A stretch of 64,000 nt of DNA from Henckelia pumila (lineage: Eukaryota > Streptophyta > Magnoliopsida > Lamiales > Gesneriaceae). Shown piece after piece: positions 35,601 through 48,600 of this stretch (position 1 is its first letter; every line of letters starts with the position of its first letter). The stretch is from positions 154,519,753 to 154,583,752 of the forward strand of contig NC_133123.1 in NCBI RefSeq assembly GCF_033568475.1, written 5' to 3'. A program made the translations under genes and the position numbers. Below the pieces are notes generated by a model. The model made no database searches. It saw only the letters and a program-made list of their open reading frames with translations, and had not been told where the DNA came from.

Positions 35601-37673
35601 TTGATGAGATATTTTCTTATAATGTGACATGTGACATCATAAAAGAAAATGAGGATCATGAACCAAAATATTTTGGAGAATGTAAAACTCGTCATGATTG
35701 GGCCAAATGAAAAGATGTCATCCAGGTTGAATTGGATTCGCTAAATAAACGTAATGTTTTTGGACCTATAGTCCTCACACCTAAAGGTGTAAAACCTGTT
35801 GGATACAGATGGGTTTTTATTCGAAAGCAAAATGAGAAAAATGAAATAGCAAGATATAAAGCTAGACTTGTTGCACAAGATTTTTCTCAAAGGCCTGAAA
35901 TTGATTATGAAGAAACATATTCTCCTGTTATGGATGCAATTACATTTCGATATTTGATTAGTTTGGCCGTGTCTGAAAATTTGAAAATGTGTCTTATGGA
36001 TGTTGTTACAGCTTACTTATACGGATCACTTGATAGTGATATATACATGAAAATCCCTGAAGGATTTAAGATGTCTGAAACACAAAGTTCAAAACCCAAA
36101 GAATTTTATTCTATAAAATTGCAAAGATCATTATATGGGTTGAAGCAATCCGGCCGAATGTAGTATAATCGGCTAAGTGAGCACTTGATGAAAAAGGGAT
36201 ATGTAAATGATCCAATATGCCCTTGTGTTTTAATCAAGAAAACAACATCCGGATGTGTAATTATTGCTGTATATGTTGATGATTTAAATATCATTAGAAC
36301 GAATAAAGAAATTCAAGAAGTTATGATGTAATTGAAAGAAGAATTCGAAATGAAGGATCTTGGAAAAACCAAGTATTGCTTGGATTTGCAAATTGAACAA
36401 AAAGAATGTGGAATTTTTGTTCACCAGGCAAATTATACAGAAAAGATCCTTAAACGTTTTAATGTGGATAAATCAAATCCAGTAAGTACTCCAATGGTTG
36501 TAAGATCATTAAACATAGAAAAGGATCCATTTAGTCCATATGAAGATGATGAAGTTATTCTTGGTCCAGAAGTACCATATGTAAGTGTCATTGGCGCCCT
36601 TATGTATTTTGCAAATTGCACTAGACCTCATATATCTTTTGCTGTAAGCAAGATTCAGTTCATATCCAACAAAGAGGCACTGGAATGGAATTAAACATAT
36701 ATTCCGTTATCTACGAGGAACGACAGATTTGAGACTTTTGTACTCAAAAGACACCAATCAAAGTATCATTGTATGCTGATGCTGGATATTTATCTGATCC
36801 ACATAAGGCACGTTCCCAAACCGGATATGTATTTACTCGTGGAGGCACATCAATTTCTTAGCGTTCACATAAACAAACACTAGTAATAACTTCATCAAAT
36901 CACGCTGAGATTATTGCGCTACATGAAGCAAGTCGTGAATGTGTTTGGCTAAAATCAATGACACAACATATCCAAACTTCTTGTGGATTATCAGTAAACA
37001 AGAATCTTATGACGCTGTATGAAGATAATGCTGCATGTATTGCTCAAATGAAAGAATGATACATCAAAAGTGAAGAACCAAACATATCCCCCCCCCCCCC
37101 CCAAAGTTCTTTGCCTACACTCAAGAGCTTGAGAAGAATAAAGATATTGATATCTGTTACATTCAATCAAGTGAGAACTCATCAGATCTCTTCACAAAGG
37201 CGCTTCCTACGACAATATTCAAAAATCATATATATAATATTGGGATGCGAAATCTACAGCGTATGTGAAGAATCGATCGTATTAACATAAGGGGGAGTTT
37301 ACGTGGCTGCACTCTTTTTTCCTTGCTATGGTTTTTAACCCACTGGGTTTTTCTTAGTAAGGTTTTTAACGAGGCAGTATACAAACACGTTATATCACGA
37401 TCATCATCACAAGGGGGAGTATTGGAAATTATATATTAAAATTAGATTGAAAATTATTGTGATGGTGATGTGATGATATTTTAATTTTTGATTATGTAAT
37501 GGATGACATATTTATTTTTGGACATTTCTCAATTGAGGATCTATAAATAGACCTCAACATTTGTGAAAAAATAACACAAGTTTAGAGAGAAGATTTTATA
37601 AGTGTTTGGTTTGATATATATTTTGAGTTTTAGAGTTTTTAGTTTTTACCATAAATTTTTACTTTCCACAACA
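32636..37673 (+). mobile_element. Old, decayed Ty1/copia element
   Basis: Parts in order: gag (MSNLAKIEFVALDITGKNYMSW near 32620-32690, Arg/Gly-rich tract near 33270-33350, zinc knuckle near 33470-33510), protease/pre-integrase (about 33780-34370), integrase (about 34430-34980), reverse transcriptase (MDVVTAYLYGS near 36000, YVDDLNII near 36270) and RNase H (about 36770-37260). The order is copia-type. It carries many breaks (of the order of ten), so it is an old, inactive fossil. A poly-C run interrupts it near 37088. A probable 3' LTR follows, but I could not find a matching 5' LTR. Confidence 0.85.
37420..37673 (+). repeat. Probable 3' LTR of decayed copia element
   Basis: It follows a polypurine tract (AAGGGGGAG, 37411-37419), starts TATTGGAAAT (expected TGTTGG) and could end CCACAACA. 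It contains a TATA-like CTATAAATAG near 37540. With no second LTR to compare, the end is uncertain. Confidence 0.45.
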
Positions 37674-37875
37674 ATTACTTTATTTATTGTATTTATTTAG
37701 TGATACTATTAATGAATTTTATTTTAAGTATTAAAGTTGATGGTCAATGAATCTGCAGTGAAATTCCTATCATTTTCAATATCTTTCGTGGCTTTCTTGG
37801 CAATCTTGCTACGTATTATTAATGTTTTATTTTATAATATACATGTAGAAAAAATATATTTTTGATGTGTTTATA

Positions 37876-38000
37876 TTTAGGGTAAATGATTTAAAAATCC
37901 CTACCAACCCTTCAAACTTTATCTTAACTCCCTAACCACAATTTTCTTTATTTCAACTCCCTAGTGGTCCCCATTTTTGAATTAAATATTATTTAGCAAC
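37876..38000 (+). repeat. Left copy of inverted repeat bounding the virus nest
   Basis: The stretch reading AAAAATCCCTACCAACCCTT ... AACTCCCTAGTGGTCC is found again, inverted and diverged, at 54715-54829 (AAAATCCCTAATACCCTTCC ... AACTCCCTAGGACCACC on the minus strand). Several AACTCCCTA units are conserved in the same order. It could be the terminal inverted repeat of a DNA transposon that the virus entered. Confidence 0.65.
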
Positions 38001-38290
38001 TAATCCTTTATACGTGGCATTGTTAACCTATCGAACCAGTCCCGGCCATGCAAGACTATCAGTTACGCAAGGTTTTCAGCCGATATACTCCGAATTAGGG
38101 TCCAACATGCTTCCGTAAGATGAAATAAATTTAAATACCTCTTTGATCAAAATGTCGTCGGGTCATACCTGCCGAGTTTTACGAAGTGCTCCTCACACTC
38201 CAACCACGCAGTCGCAACAGATGGTTTCTGCACAAGCTCGTTCAACGACACCCAACACAAGCCTTAATTCATTTTCTACCTTAAGGCGTA
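38001..38290. other. Unassigned sequence between inverted repeat and viral sequence
   Basis: This is less AT-rich than its surroundings. On the minus strand, about 38160-38270 reads as an open stretch (ELVQKPSVATAWLECEEHFVKLG) ending in a good splice donor (CGGCAG|GTATGA). It may be a captured host exon fragment or unrelated flank. I do not recognise the protein. Confidence 0.3.
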
Positions 38291-38543
38291 TGGTATATAA
38301 ATTTAATTATAAAATATGAGCATGAAAGAACAAGAGGCTTTAAAGAAATTATTCAGACATGATATTATTACATAAATCAACTCCTTTGAAGAGGAGAAGA
38401 CAACTTGTTTAGCTACTCATAGTAGCCTTGTTTTTGTAATACATAAAGAAAACTTAATACAATAGAGAGAGAAATATTACAACAATTTATTTGTAAGAAA
38501 ACTGAAGGGAATGATCGATGTCTTCAGCTTCCTTGAACGCTTG

Positions 38544-38551
38544 TATTTATA
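38544..38551 (-). promoter_or_regulatory. TATA box of the viral pregenomic promoter
   Basis: TATAAATA on the minus strand lies downstream of the last viral ORF, where caulimovirids keep the full-length transcript promoter. Confidence 0.6.
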
Positions 38552-38612
38552 GTTGAGGTTCCACTCGTTTCACCGAGAAACTTCAGGGAATCTTACAGCT
38601 ATCTTTTATTTC

Positions 38613-38709
38613 TTTATGCAATTATTGATGACATCTTTTACTAGTGGAGGAGGCAGCTGTCTTGTATTTTTTATGTCATTATTGATGACATCTTTTACTA
38701 GTGGAGGAA
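38613..38709 (-). repeat. Tandem duplication (57-bp period) upstream of viral TATA box
   Basis: The block TTATTGATGACATCTTTTAC followed by TAGTGGAGGA occurs at about 38613-38652 and 38670-38709. It lies some 60-160 bp upstream of the TATA box, a position suited to a duplicated enhancer. Confidence 0.7.
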
Positions 38710-38758
38710 TCACATGTCTGCCACTTTCTTTTGGCTTTATGCTCCTCACATGTCTGCT

Positions 38759-40132
38759 TTATTGTTGTCGGGGCATCTTTTGCTTTTGAAGTAGGCCCCT
38801 GTGAAAATGCATCTTTGGTGGTCCTTGTCCACCTTTGCTTGTCTCGGAAAAATCTTTTCGATCCGTTCGGGGTCTGAAGTTTTTTCCGAATTCTGGCTCC
38901 TTCTGGTTGGGACACTCTGGGCAGATGTTTTCTGACCATCTTCCGATATGAGCCATGTTAAAAAAATTTCGGCGAGTCTCTTTACTCCCCGGCAGCTTGT
39001 TGTTCCATAAAAAGTTTTTCTTCTTTTCGAAGAGTTCTTCCGCATAAGCCGTAGTTTTTCCTGTCATTGTGTTTAACAGGAATGATCCGTTCACAAAATT
39101 CTGATAAAATTTGAACGAAAACTTGACCTTGTCCATCTCGGTGAGACAAACCCAAATACCCCATGCCCTTCTGGTTGAGATTTCATTTTCTCCAAAAGTG
39201 GACACTAATGGTATTTCCTCAGGAATAGGGTCCTTAATGAATCTTTGATTATTCATGTCAGGTCTCCTTAGCTTGATGAAATGAAAGGGTTCGTGTGATC
39301 CTTTCCCTGTTGGTTCTGGAGCTGCACTAAAGAAATATAATTCAAGCACATCTCCTCTGGACAAATGGTCGTTATTTGCCCATGTTTCTTGGACTGCTTC
39401 CTGAATCCATTTGGGTAACTATGATATCTCCGAGAAGCTTGGTGACGTTGTATAAACTGAGGCCAAGGCTCCAAATTCATACCAAAGCTTTACATCCTTA
39501 GGATCGACATTGTTTTTTAGCCATACCCTTGGATATATCCCTGCAACATCAATCCTGCAAGTGTTAGGGTTAATTTCACTTCTTGTACTTAATTTCTCCC
39601 ACTTCTGTTGATAAACCTGAAATGGAGAAATAATAGCTGGATTAGTATCGATCTTAGATTTGCCCTTGTCAGTGTTGGGTCTAAGATTGATCTCTTCCTC
39701 TTTTACCCCAGAGACGCAGGGTTGACTTGATGAGGAATCCTCATCAATTGTTGCTTCATCTAGATCATCAAAAGCTGATGATAGCTTAGCACTTGTTTCT
39801 TGAGTTTTAGCTTCCTCAACATCTTGTTTTCCAACCGGTGGTTGTATTTCTTGTTTTTGTAAAACCAATGGTTTTAGCATATCTTGTTTACGAGAAACCA
39901 ATGATTTTTCTATGGCCTTCACAATTGGCCCTTGAATAGCAGCCCATAGTTGTGTTTGAGCTTGCATACACCCTGTAATTCGATTAGATACTTTGATCTG
40001 ATCAGCTTGTTGTAACCTGCCGGCCATTTCAGTATTAATGGCTAACTGGTTGAACTCGGTTTGAAGCAACCCAAGGTGTTCCCTTAGATGCCTCTGCATT
40101 TTCATGATGGAATCCACGTCACTGCCTTCCAT
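38759..40132 (-). mobile_element. Transactivator/inclusion-body-like region of endogenous caulimovirid
   Basis: It lies after the replicase, where caulimovirids with a separate last ORF encode the translational transactivator. A glutamine- and lysine-rich N-terminal part leads to a conserved-looking segment (YPRVWLKNNVDPKDVKLWYEFGALASVYTTSP). Assignment rests on position and weak resemblance. Confidence 0.55.
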
Positions 40133-40149
40133 CTCTTGTTAAGAAATCT

Positions 40150-41816
40150 GCAAGAATATTTTCATGAGATTTAATAATAACAATATCAAAAATATAATTT
40201 TGACATAATGCTTGCCATCTTAATAACCTAGCTTTCTCAGGTTTAGATTCAATATTATTTTTTAAGAAAGCTTTTACCTGGGTGTTATCAACCTTTAGTG
40301 TGAATTTTTTAGCAAGTAAAAATAATGGTCATTTTTCGAAAGCCCTTTTAACTGCATAAAATTCCTTTTCGTTGATATGCCATCTGATGGCCTCTGATTC
40401 TGAAAAAAGACCGCTACAGTATCTGCATGGTATTTCTCCATCCGGAGTGATCTTGGTAAGGACTGTTGCCCACCAATCGTCACTAGCATCCGTAAATAAA
40501 ACCAGATCATCTTCATCTTCGGGTATAGCCATTTTTGGGAGATTTTTACATATCTCCATTAATTGGTTTACCCCTTGAGTATGGTCTTCGGTCCATATAA
40601 ACCTAGCATCCTTTTTTAACAAAGGACTGAACACCTTTTTGTACATTGCTAGGTTGTTAATGAACATCCCTGCGAAATTAACTACTCCAAGAAAACTCTG
40701 TAGTTGTTTTATGTCTTTGAGTTTATCTAGAAAATTCTTTACCTTTTCCACAATATGGGATTGTAGAATTATTCCAGTTTCATCAATCTCAATACCAAGG
40801 AATTCAATTTTCCTTGTTGCTATGACTGCTTTCTTTTCAGATAAGATCAGTCCTTCTTGTTTACTAATTTTAGAGAAAATCTCTAAGTGTTTAACGTGTT
40901 CGTCTATATTTTTTGATGCTATAAGAATATCATCAATATAAACAAACACAAAGTTGAAATAATCTTTAAAAAGGTTATCCATATTTCTTTGAAATATCTG
41001 GGGTGCATTAACAATCTCATAGGCATAACTTCCCAAATATAGTGTCCTTGTGGAGTAGAGAAGGTTGTGAATTTTTTTACTGCCTTCTTCCATTCGAATC
41101 TGGTTAAATCCAGACTTACAATCAAATTTTGAGAACACTCTAGCATTTTGTACACAGCTAATTAGGTGTTCTCTACTCGATATGAAGTACCCATCAAACT
41201 CCAAGATTTTATTAATACCTTGGTAGTTAATAACTAACCTGGGTTTCCCTCTTTTTATTTCACCATGATTTCTGACCAGAAATCTTGGGCTGCTATATGG
41301 TGAAACTCCTTCTTTGATTAAACCAAGGTCCAAATGTTCCTTGATAATTATTCTCATATCCCTTTGATCTGTTATGTTTATCGGGATAGGCTTATATCTG
41401 ACGAATTCATACTCTTTGCCTTCCTTTAGAGTAAGACTAGCTTTGAGTTGATTTCTATCCCACCATGCCAAATGATGCTCGTTGTAACTTTCTTTGAGCC
41501 TCTTTTTGACATCTTCAAGGGATACCTTATTTTCTAACTCTATATCTCTGTGATTTAGAGTCACCTTGAGAAGCTCCATATCCTCTGTTTGGAGTTCTTG
41601 TTCTGTTGTTATTTTCAACATGATTTTTCCAAACCTTCTTGGATCTTTCATTTTTGGGTGAAAAAGTTGTCCTTTATCACCACGCTGGCTGCAAAATATT
41701 ATCGGCAATTGTCGATAAAAAGCAATTTTGAGTCTTTGAACGATAATTTTATGATCACAAATTGTAGTGAACATAAGTCTTCTTGACTCATTGTCTTGTG
41801 TGTACTTCTTAAACAT
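40150..41816 (-). mobile_element. Reverse transcriptase / RNase H region of endogenous caulimovirid
   Basis: RT motifs include KPRLVINYQGINKI, FSKFDCKSGFNQIRM, VFVYIDDILIASKN (the YIDD catalytic loop near 40915-40950) and FLGVVNFAGMFI. RNase H begins at LVLFTDASDDWWA and continues toward 40150. This is the replicase that would copy pregenomic RNA to DNA. Confidence 0.9.
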
Positions 41817-41849
41817 TAGTAAGAAGTTATTTCCTAATAGGATATCAGC

Positions 41850-42407
41850 TCATGTATCATGGAAATAGATTGGTGGTGTCTTTACCTTGTACCAAGGTGT
41901 TTGACCTGCTCCTCCCATGAGGATTTCTGCTTGTTTTATTCCTTTGCAAAGAATTAAAATTCTTCTAGAGAAATCCCGTCCAGCAATTTTTGGCAATTCT
42001 TCTTCACATTCTTCAGGAAAGACTCCTCTTTTTGCTGTACAAATTCCTGCTCCCGAGTCAATATAAGCTGCAATGTATCCAGCCTTATATTGTTCATACA
42101 ACATTCCTATTGGAATGTATATGGAGAAAGGACTTGTTGTCATTTTTTTAAAGGGATTACTAAATGGCCCTGCCATTTTTAACAGACTGTGTTGCAACTC
42201 AGTAATCCGATTAAGGCTTTTCACCTTTAGTTTTCCTAAGGCTTCAGAAGGTAGAGTATGGTTACTTATTTTTACTTCTTCGATGCGTCCTAGTAAATCA
42301 TGTTCATGACTTACTAATTTCAATAGTTGCTTCTTCCTCTGTTTGTAAATAGAGTTTTCGAATATGTTTAAGGGATTGTCCCTTATCCAATTTTCTTGGT
42401 TTTCCAT
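41850..42407 (-). mobile_element. Aspartic protease region of endogenous caulimovirid
   Basis: AYIDSGAGICTAKRGVFPEE (about 42010-42072) is the caulimovirid retropepsin signature; the catalytic Asp lies in DSGAG. It precedes the reverse transcriptase. Confidence 0.85.
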
Positions 42408-42715
42408 CTCGTAGAATTTTTATTGAATCATCCAAGTCTTCTCTTTTGCCATAAACTCTATTCCTTTTTCAAGGCGTTTTCATGGTTTATGGTCCTCCAG
42501 AAATTCTAGGCCAAGAATGAGCTGATCCATCTCTTTTCCTATAATTTCACAGATTTGAACTTTCAATTCTCCAATATTTATCACTCATTGGTAAGTTTTT
42601 TTTTCTTGTTGTTCCAAATAGTAAATCGAGTTACAAGGGAACTGATTCCGATGACTTGTAATTTCGAATACTATTTTCACTTCTTTCCATCCTTCTGGAG
42701 ATCTAAGTTTTCCTA

Positions 42716-43640
42716 TTATAGAAAACTCCTTTCTTCTGGTGGAATTTTTTGAATAGGAGATTTGTCCCATCTTCTACTTGTCATTCGGTCTCCTTGGAAA
42801 GATAACCTTCGGGGTTCTATTTTAAGGTCTCTGTATAGAACAGGTCTGTCTTGAATTTGAATGTCTGTTTCCTGGATTAAAGGAAACTCGATTCTTTCCG
42901 GGTATATTGCATGAGCAACTTTCCCAAATATCTCTGGAATTTCAATGAACTCATTTCTAATAAATAATTCAGAATGGTGATTATTAGAAAGAGCATATGA
43001 AATTTGATATGTAATAGAATATGGCCTATTACCTTCCTTCATTAGTATTTTTTCCTTGAAGTTTTGATGCAACGTCAAGACTCGACTAAAATCTCTATCA
43101 GCTAAATTGTAGGCTATTCTTGGATAAATAACTCCCACAATTTTTTCTACGCACAAATTTCCTGAGATAGTTCCTAGAACCGCATCTTGTATATTCCCCA
43201 TTCTTTTATCGCATACTACGATATCTATGGGTGAATCTATTCCTTCTTTAAAAGTAGCCTTGATCATAATCTGGATTGCTCCAATATGAATCCAAGACAT
43301 TGTCTTTGCTACTTCTGCTTTTAATTTCTGTAATTCCTCTCGAATTTCTTCAAAGGGAATCAACTGCATCTCAATTTGATTACTGGTTAATTCCATAGGA
43401 ATCGTCATTTCCCTTTTGGATACCTTATAAATCAAATTATGTCTTCTTTGTCTTAGCCCTAGGTTTTCTAAAACTCTTTCAACTTGTCCTGCCGAAAATC
43501 CTTGGTACTTCTGTAGTGTTGGATTTTCTCTCATAATCCTTTGAACCATATTATGAGATATCGTGGTTTGACTAAAGAACCCAGCCAAACTTTCATGTGT
43601 TTCATGTCGAAACACCTCCTCTTTACTCTGATTCTGATTC
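42716..43640 (-). mobile_element. Movement protein region of endogenous caulimovirid
   Basis: The region contains WIHIGAIQIMIKATFKEGIDSPIDIVVCDKR and GNLCVEKIVGVIYPRIAYNLADRD, resembling the 30K-superfamily movement proteins of caulimovirids, which open plasmodesmata for virus passage. It lies directly after the coat protein. Confidence 0.75.
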
Positions 43641-44182
43641 TGATTCATCCTCAGAAACTTCTTGACTAAATAATATCTCTTCTTCGTATATGCTTTCATC
43701 TAAGGGGATATCCTCAAATTGATATACTTGGACTAGATCTTGAAAGAAAACCGCATCATTCATATCTGGTGTTGCTTCAAAGAGTTTGACTCTTTTTTTC
43801 TCGTTTTCTGGACAATTTGTAGATATATGTCCTTTTGCCCCACATGTCCAGCAGTTGCAATCCTTGAAACTTTCACTTTCCCTTGTATGAGTTCTTCTGA
43901 AAGTTCTTCTTGATGGTGTTCTTCCCCTGCTTTGTGATGAGCCTGTTGCTGGGGAAGTTCTTGTAGGTCCATTTCTTCTACCTGATCTATAGGATCTGGC
44001 TTTTTGTTTGGACCAAAATGTTCTTGGTTTCCAAGAACTTTTCATTCTTTTATTATAGGGATTATTTCTGAATTTCTTCCTTTTAAATCCCTGTGTTCTG
44101 TTTCCAATTATCGTTGGAAGATCATTTTCTCTACAACACAAAGCTGTACGCTTATCTATACCCCTTATTTTCTTGTAGTTCT
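43623..44182 (-). mobile_element. Coat protein region, C-terminal part with zinc knuckle
   Basis: A basic Arg/Lys-rich tract precedes the CCHC motif CNCWTCGAKGHISTNC (about 43815-43862), followed by an acidic tail. A basic tract plus CCHC knuckle is typical of caulimovirid capsid C-termini. Confidence 0.8.
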
Positions 44183-45524
44183 TGTAGTGACCCTTACCTG
44201 GATCACCTACTAAACAGAACTTAGACATGCAATTAACTTAATAAAACGGATACCAGAATAAAACTGCGAAAACCATAAACAAAATACAATCCCAAGGCAA
44301 GGAATCTGTAAATACTCAAATATAATACAACCAAATCGAATAGTTGTATCAATCCAATAACAACAGAATAAAACCTAGGCGAAGCTCCAGCTGGCCAACA
44401 ACTGCCTAGCCCCTCTTGGATCCACCCGCCTCGTCCAATCGCAAATCTGCCCCATGGAATAGGGTGTCCAGAAACACAGAGTACGAGACGTGAGCATAAA
44501 ACGCTCAGTACGAGAGTATGAGTATACATGCATGCAAAGTGAACTCCCTATAAACTCGAGGTCAAGGGTCAGATAACAGATACAGACCGGGCCCTGGTAT
44601 GTAGCACGCTGTGCTGTCGCTTCAGGAGGTGGCTCCCATACCATAATACCAGTGGATTTACCGGATCCAAAGCCATGGAAGTTCATCCACTAACAGGATA
44701 GTGTACAACCCTACTAATAGACATCTCGAATGAGATAGCTCATTATGCAAATGAATGCAGCATAAATCAATGACATATAAACCATGCAGTCACATAATAC
44801 ATGCATACTCAGTCAGGATATCTCGAATAGTACTTTCGTACCTCAAATCAGTGCAAGCTCTACCAACTCTAAGTCCACGCCTATAGTCATCTCTACACTG
44901 CCAAATGATACTACTATCATTAAAGTGCTCTAAAAGCCTTAACTAAGCCATTGCATACTCCTAAATATTTATAGAAAGCAAAAGTTATACCTTCGTCCGT
45001 CGTTAGCCCTTTGATGTCGAGTGCCTCAAAACTAGGCCACAGCTCTGCTACGACGCCTGGATCGCTATGCCACTTTCGGATTCCCCAAGGGACGCTTAAA
45101 TTCCCTTGATCTGAGTTAAAAGGCTAAGGAATTGAGAGAGGAGAGAGGAACTGGTGCATTCAAATGTGAGCTCGGCACCCCTATATATAGACGACGATCG
45201 GAACCTCCGTTCCTCGATCGAAACGTCCGATCACGATCGAAACGTCCGATCCCGACATCGGAGCTTCCGATCTCGCTTATCTGCCACGTTTCAAAATCTC
45301 ACTGGTTGACTTCGGATAGAGGTGATCGGAAATTCCGATCCTAATCGGAGCTTCTGATCCTGCCACACGTCATGCCTGACGTAATTTGATCGGAGCTTTC
45401 GATCGCTCCTTCGGAGCTTCCGATCCTGTTCGGAGCTTCCGAACTCACCTTCGGAGCTTCCGAACCCTTCCCAAGTAATTATGATAAATTCCTTAATCAC
45501 TGATTTTGGTTATGGGCTACTACA
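44183..45524 (-). repeat. 3' LTR of gypsy element
   Basis: It matches 51816-53140 along its length with about 4% differences and one small tandem-unit indel. It carries the cluster of CGGAAGCTCCGA-like palindromes described separately. Confidence 0.93.
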
Positions 45525-45657
45525 TTCTCCCCCACTTAAGATATTTCGTCCTCGAAATCAGATTTTAAGTACTGAATGTAATACAGAAATCAGAAACATT
45601 CTTTATTCAAATCAAACGTTTACAGAGTTTGCAACTGAATACAACTTAAGAATGAAA

Positions 45658-48600
45658 TCAAAACAACTCAGGATGGTCTTCACGCATCCTGTCCTCAAGC
45701 TCCCAAGTAGCTTCCTCAGTGCCTCGGCGCTGCCACTGAACTAAAACCAGAGGAATGACTTTGTTCCGCAAAACCTTATCCTTATAATCCAGGATACGAA
45801 TAGGTTTCTCAACATAGGTCAAATCCTTGCTTACCTGAACCTCAGACCGCTGCAGAATATGATACTCATCTGCCACATATCGTCGCAACAGAGATACGTG
45901 GAACACGTCGTGAATACTGCAAAGATGCGGTGGCAAAGCTAGTCGATAAGCCAAATCGCCAATGCTCTCCAAGATCTCAAACGGACCGATAAACCTAGGA
46001 GACAACTTGCCCTTAAGGCCAAATCTGAGAATTTTGCGAAAAGGTGACACTCTCAGAAATACTTTCTCCCCGATATCGAACTGCAAAGGCCTACGCTTGG
46101 TGTTAGCATAGCTGGTCTGACGATCCTGTGCAGTCTTAATCCGTTTCTTGATCTGATCAACAATGTCTACCGTCTGCTGGATAAACTCCGGTCCCTCAGC
46201 CTGTCTCTTCCCCACTTCTTCCCAGAAGAGTGGAGTACGACAACGTCGCCCGTACAACGCCTCAAAAGGTGCCATCCCAATACTAGTATGATAGCTGTTG
46301 TTGTACGCGAACTCGATCAATGGCAAATGATCCTGCCAGGCTGAACAAAAATCCATGACGCACGCTCTAAGCATATCCTCCAAAGTACGGATAGTGCGCT
46401 CTGACTGACCATCAGTCTTCGGATGATAGGCAGTACTCAAACTGAGAGTAGTACCCATCGCACTCTGAACACTCCCCCAGAATCTAGAAGTAAACCTGGG
46501 GTCCCGATCGCTGACAATGCTCACAGGCACTCCATGAAGTCGAACGATCCACATTGTACTCCCGGCTATAGGAAATGATATAGGAAATGAAATGCGCTGA
46601 CTTGGTGAGTCGGTCCACCACAACCCAGATAGCATCATAGTTCCTCGGGGATACCGGCAAATGGGTCACAAAGTCCATTGTGATAAACTCCCATTTCCAT
46701 TCAGGAATAGGCAGACTGTGAAGCAATCCTCCAGGCCGTCGGTGCTCTGCCTTGACCTGTTGACACACCAAACATCTCGAAACAAACTGATAAACACTGC
46801 GTTTCATTCCTTTCCACCATAAACAAGTACGTAGATCCTTGTACATCTTGTTGCTCCCAGGATGAATACTCAACTTAGTGCGATGCGCCTGAGACAAAAT
46901 CTCCTCTCGCAACTCTACATCCTGCGGGATCACAAATCTACCAGACAAACACAGAAAGCCATCTGACTGATAGTGAAATCCAGACGAGCTACCCTCGTTA
47001 GCTAGACGAGCTAAACGCTGGGTCTTCGAATCAGACATTTGAGCATCTCGAATCCGCGAATACAAAGCTGGCTCAGATAATATCGCAAACATCTGGGTAC
47101 TCTGCATACCTTTCTTATGCTTGAAAGTATATCCTGAAGTACAACAGTCACTGATCGCACTAGACACCGAACAGGTCTGAAGTGCGGATAGTCGCACCTT
47201 GCGACTCAAAGCATCAGCGGTGAGATTAGCAGCTCCCGGATGGTACTTAATCTCGCAATCATAGTCCTTAAGCAAGTCCATCCAACGTCTCTGCCTCATG
47301 TTCAACTCCGCCTGAGTGAACAAATACTTGAGACTCTTATGGTCGGTGAAGATCTCAAATTTCTCGCCATACAGATAATGATGCCAGATCTTCAAAGTGA
47401 ACACAATGGCTGCCAATTCCAAATCATGGACTGGGTAGTTGTCCTCGTGAAGCTTCAGCTGTCTAGAAGCGTATGCGATCACATGCCCATTCTGAGTCAG
47501 GACACAACCTAACCCCTGAAGAGAAGCATCAGTGTATACCACATACCCTCCAGATCCTAACGGTAATGCCAACACTGGCGCAGAAGTCAACCGCCGTCGA
47601 AGCTCACAGAAATTCTCCTCACACTCGAAGGACCACTCAAAATCCACACCCTTGCGGGTAAGCTGCGTCAAAGGTCGAGCTAACTGAGAGAAGTTCAGAA
47701 TGAAGCGACGATAATATCCTGCTAGACCCAGAAAGCTACGGATCTCAGCAACCGTCATCGGACGCGACCAATTAAGCACCGCCTCAATCTTGCTTGGATC
47801 AACAGAAATCCCCTCCCTGGATATGATATGGCCAAGAAAGACCACTCGATCCATCCAGAACTCACACTTGCTCAGCTTGGCGTACAACTGCTCATCTCAA
47901 AGAGTCTGCAGTACCAACCGCAAGTGAGAAACATGATCTTCCGTATTACGCGAATACACCAAGATGTCGTCAATAAAGACCACGATAAACTTGTCCAAAT
48001 ACTCCCTGAAGACACGGTTCATCAGATCCATGAATATAGCCAGTGCATTAGTCAAACCAAATGGCATCATTAGAAACTCGTAATGCCCATAGCGAGTACG
48101 GAATGCAGTCTTGGCTACGTCCTGATCACGGACTCTCAACTGATGATACCCAGATCTAAAGTCAATATTGGAGTAAACTGAAGTGCCCTGCAGCTGATCA
48201 AACAAGTCATCAATACGAGGCAAATGATACTTGTTCTTCACAGTGAATCGATTCAGCTGCCGATAGTCAATGCACAGCCGCATCGACCCATCCTTCTTCT
48301 TCACAAAGAGAACAGGAGCTCCCCAAGGAGATACACTAGGACGAATGTACCCCTTGTCCAAAAGATCCTGTAGCTGATTCTTCAACTCACGCATCTCTGA
48401 CGGAGCCAGACGATACGGTGCTCGAAAAATAGGCGAAGTACCCGGCATCAACTCTATGCCAAACTCGACTTCTCTAACAGGAGGAAAACCCGGAATCTCA
48501 TCAGGAAATACATCTGGGAATTCATCCACAACAGGAATACTCTATATCCCAATACTCTCAGCGGAAAAATCAACTGCATAGATAAGGTAGCCTTCCCCGC

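Noticed and set aside
38553-38789. Plus-strand ORF over the viral promoter
   Set aside because: It translates the tandem duplication and has no coding character.
44233-44686. ORFs within the gypsy LTRs, repeated at 52008-52319
   Set aside because: They occur in LTR sequence, differ between the two copies and show no protein resemblance.
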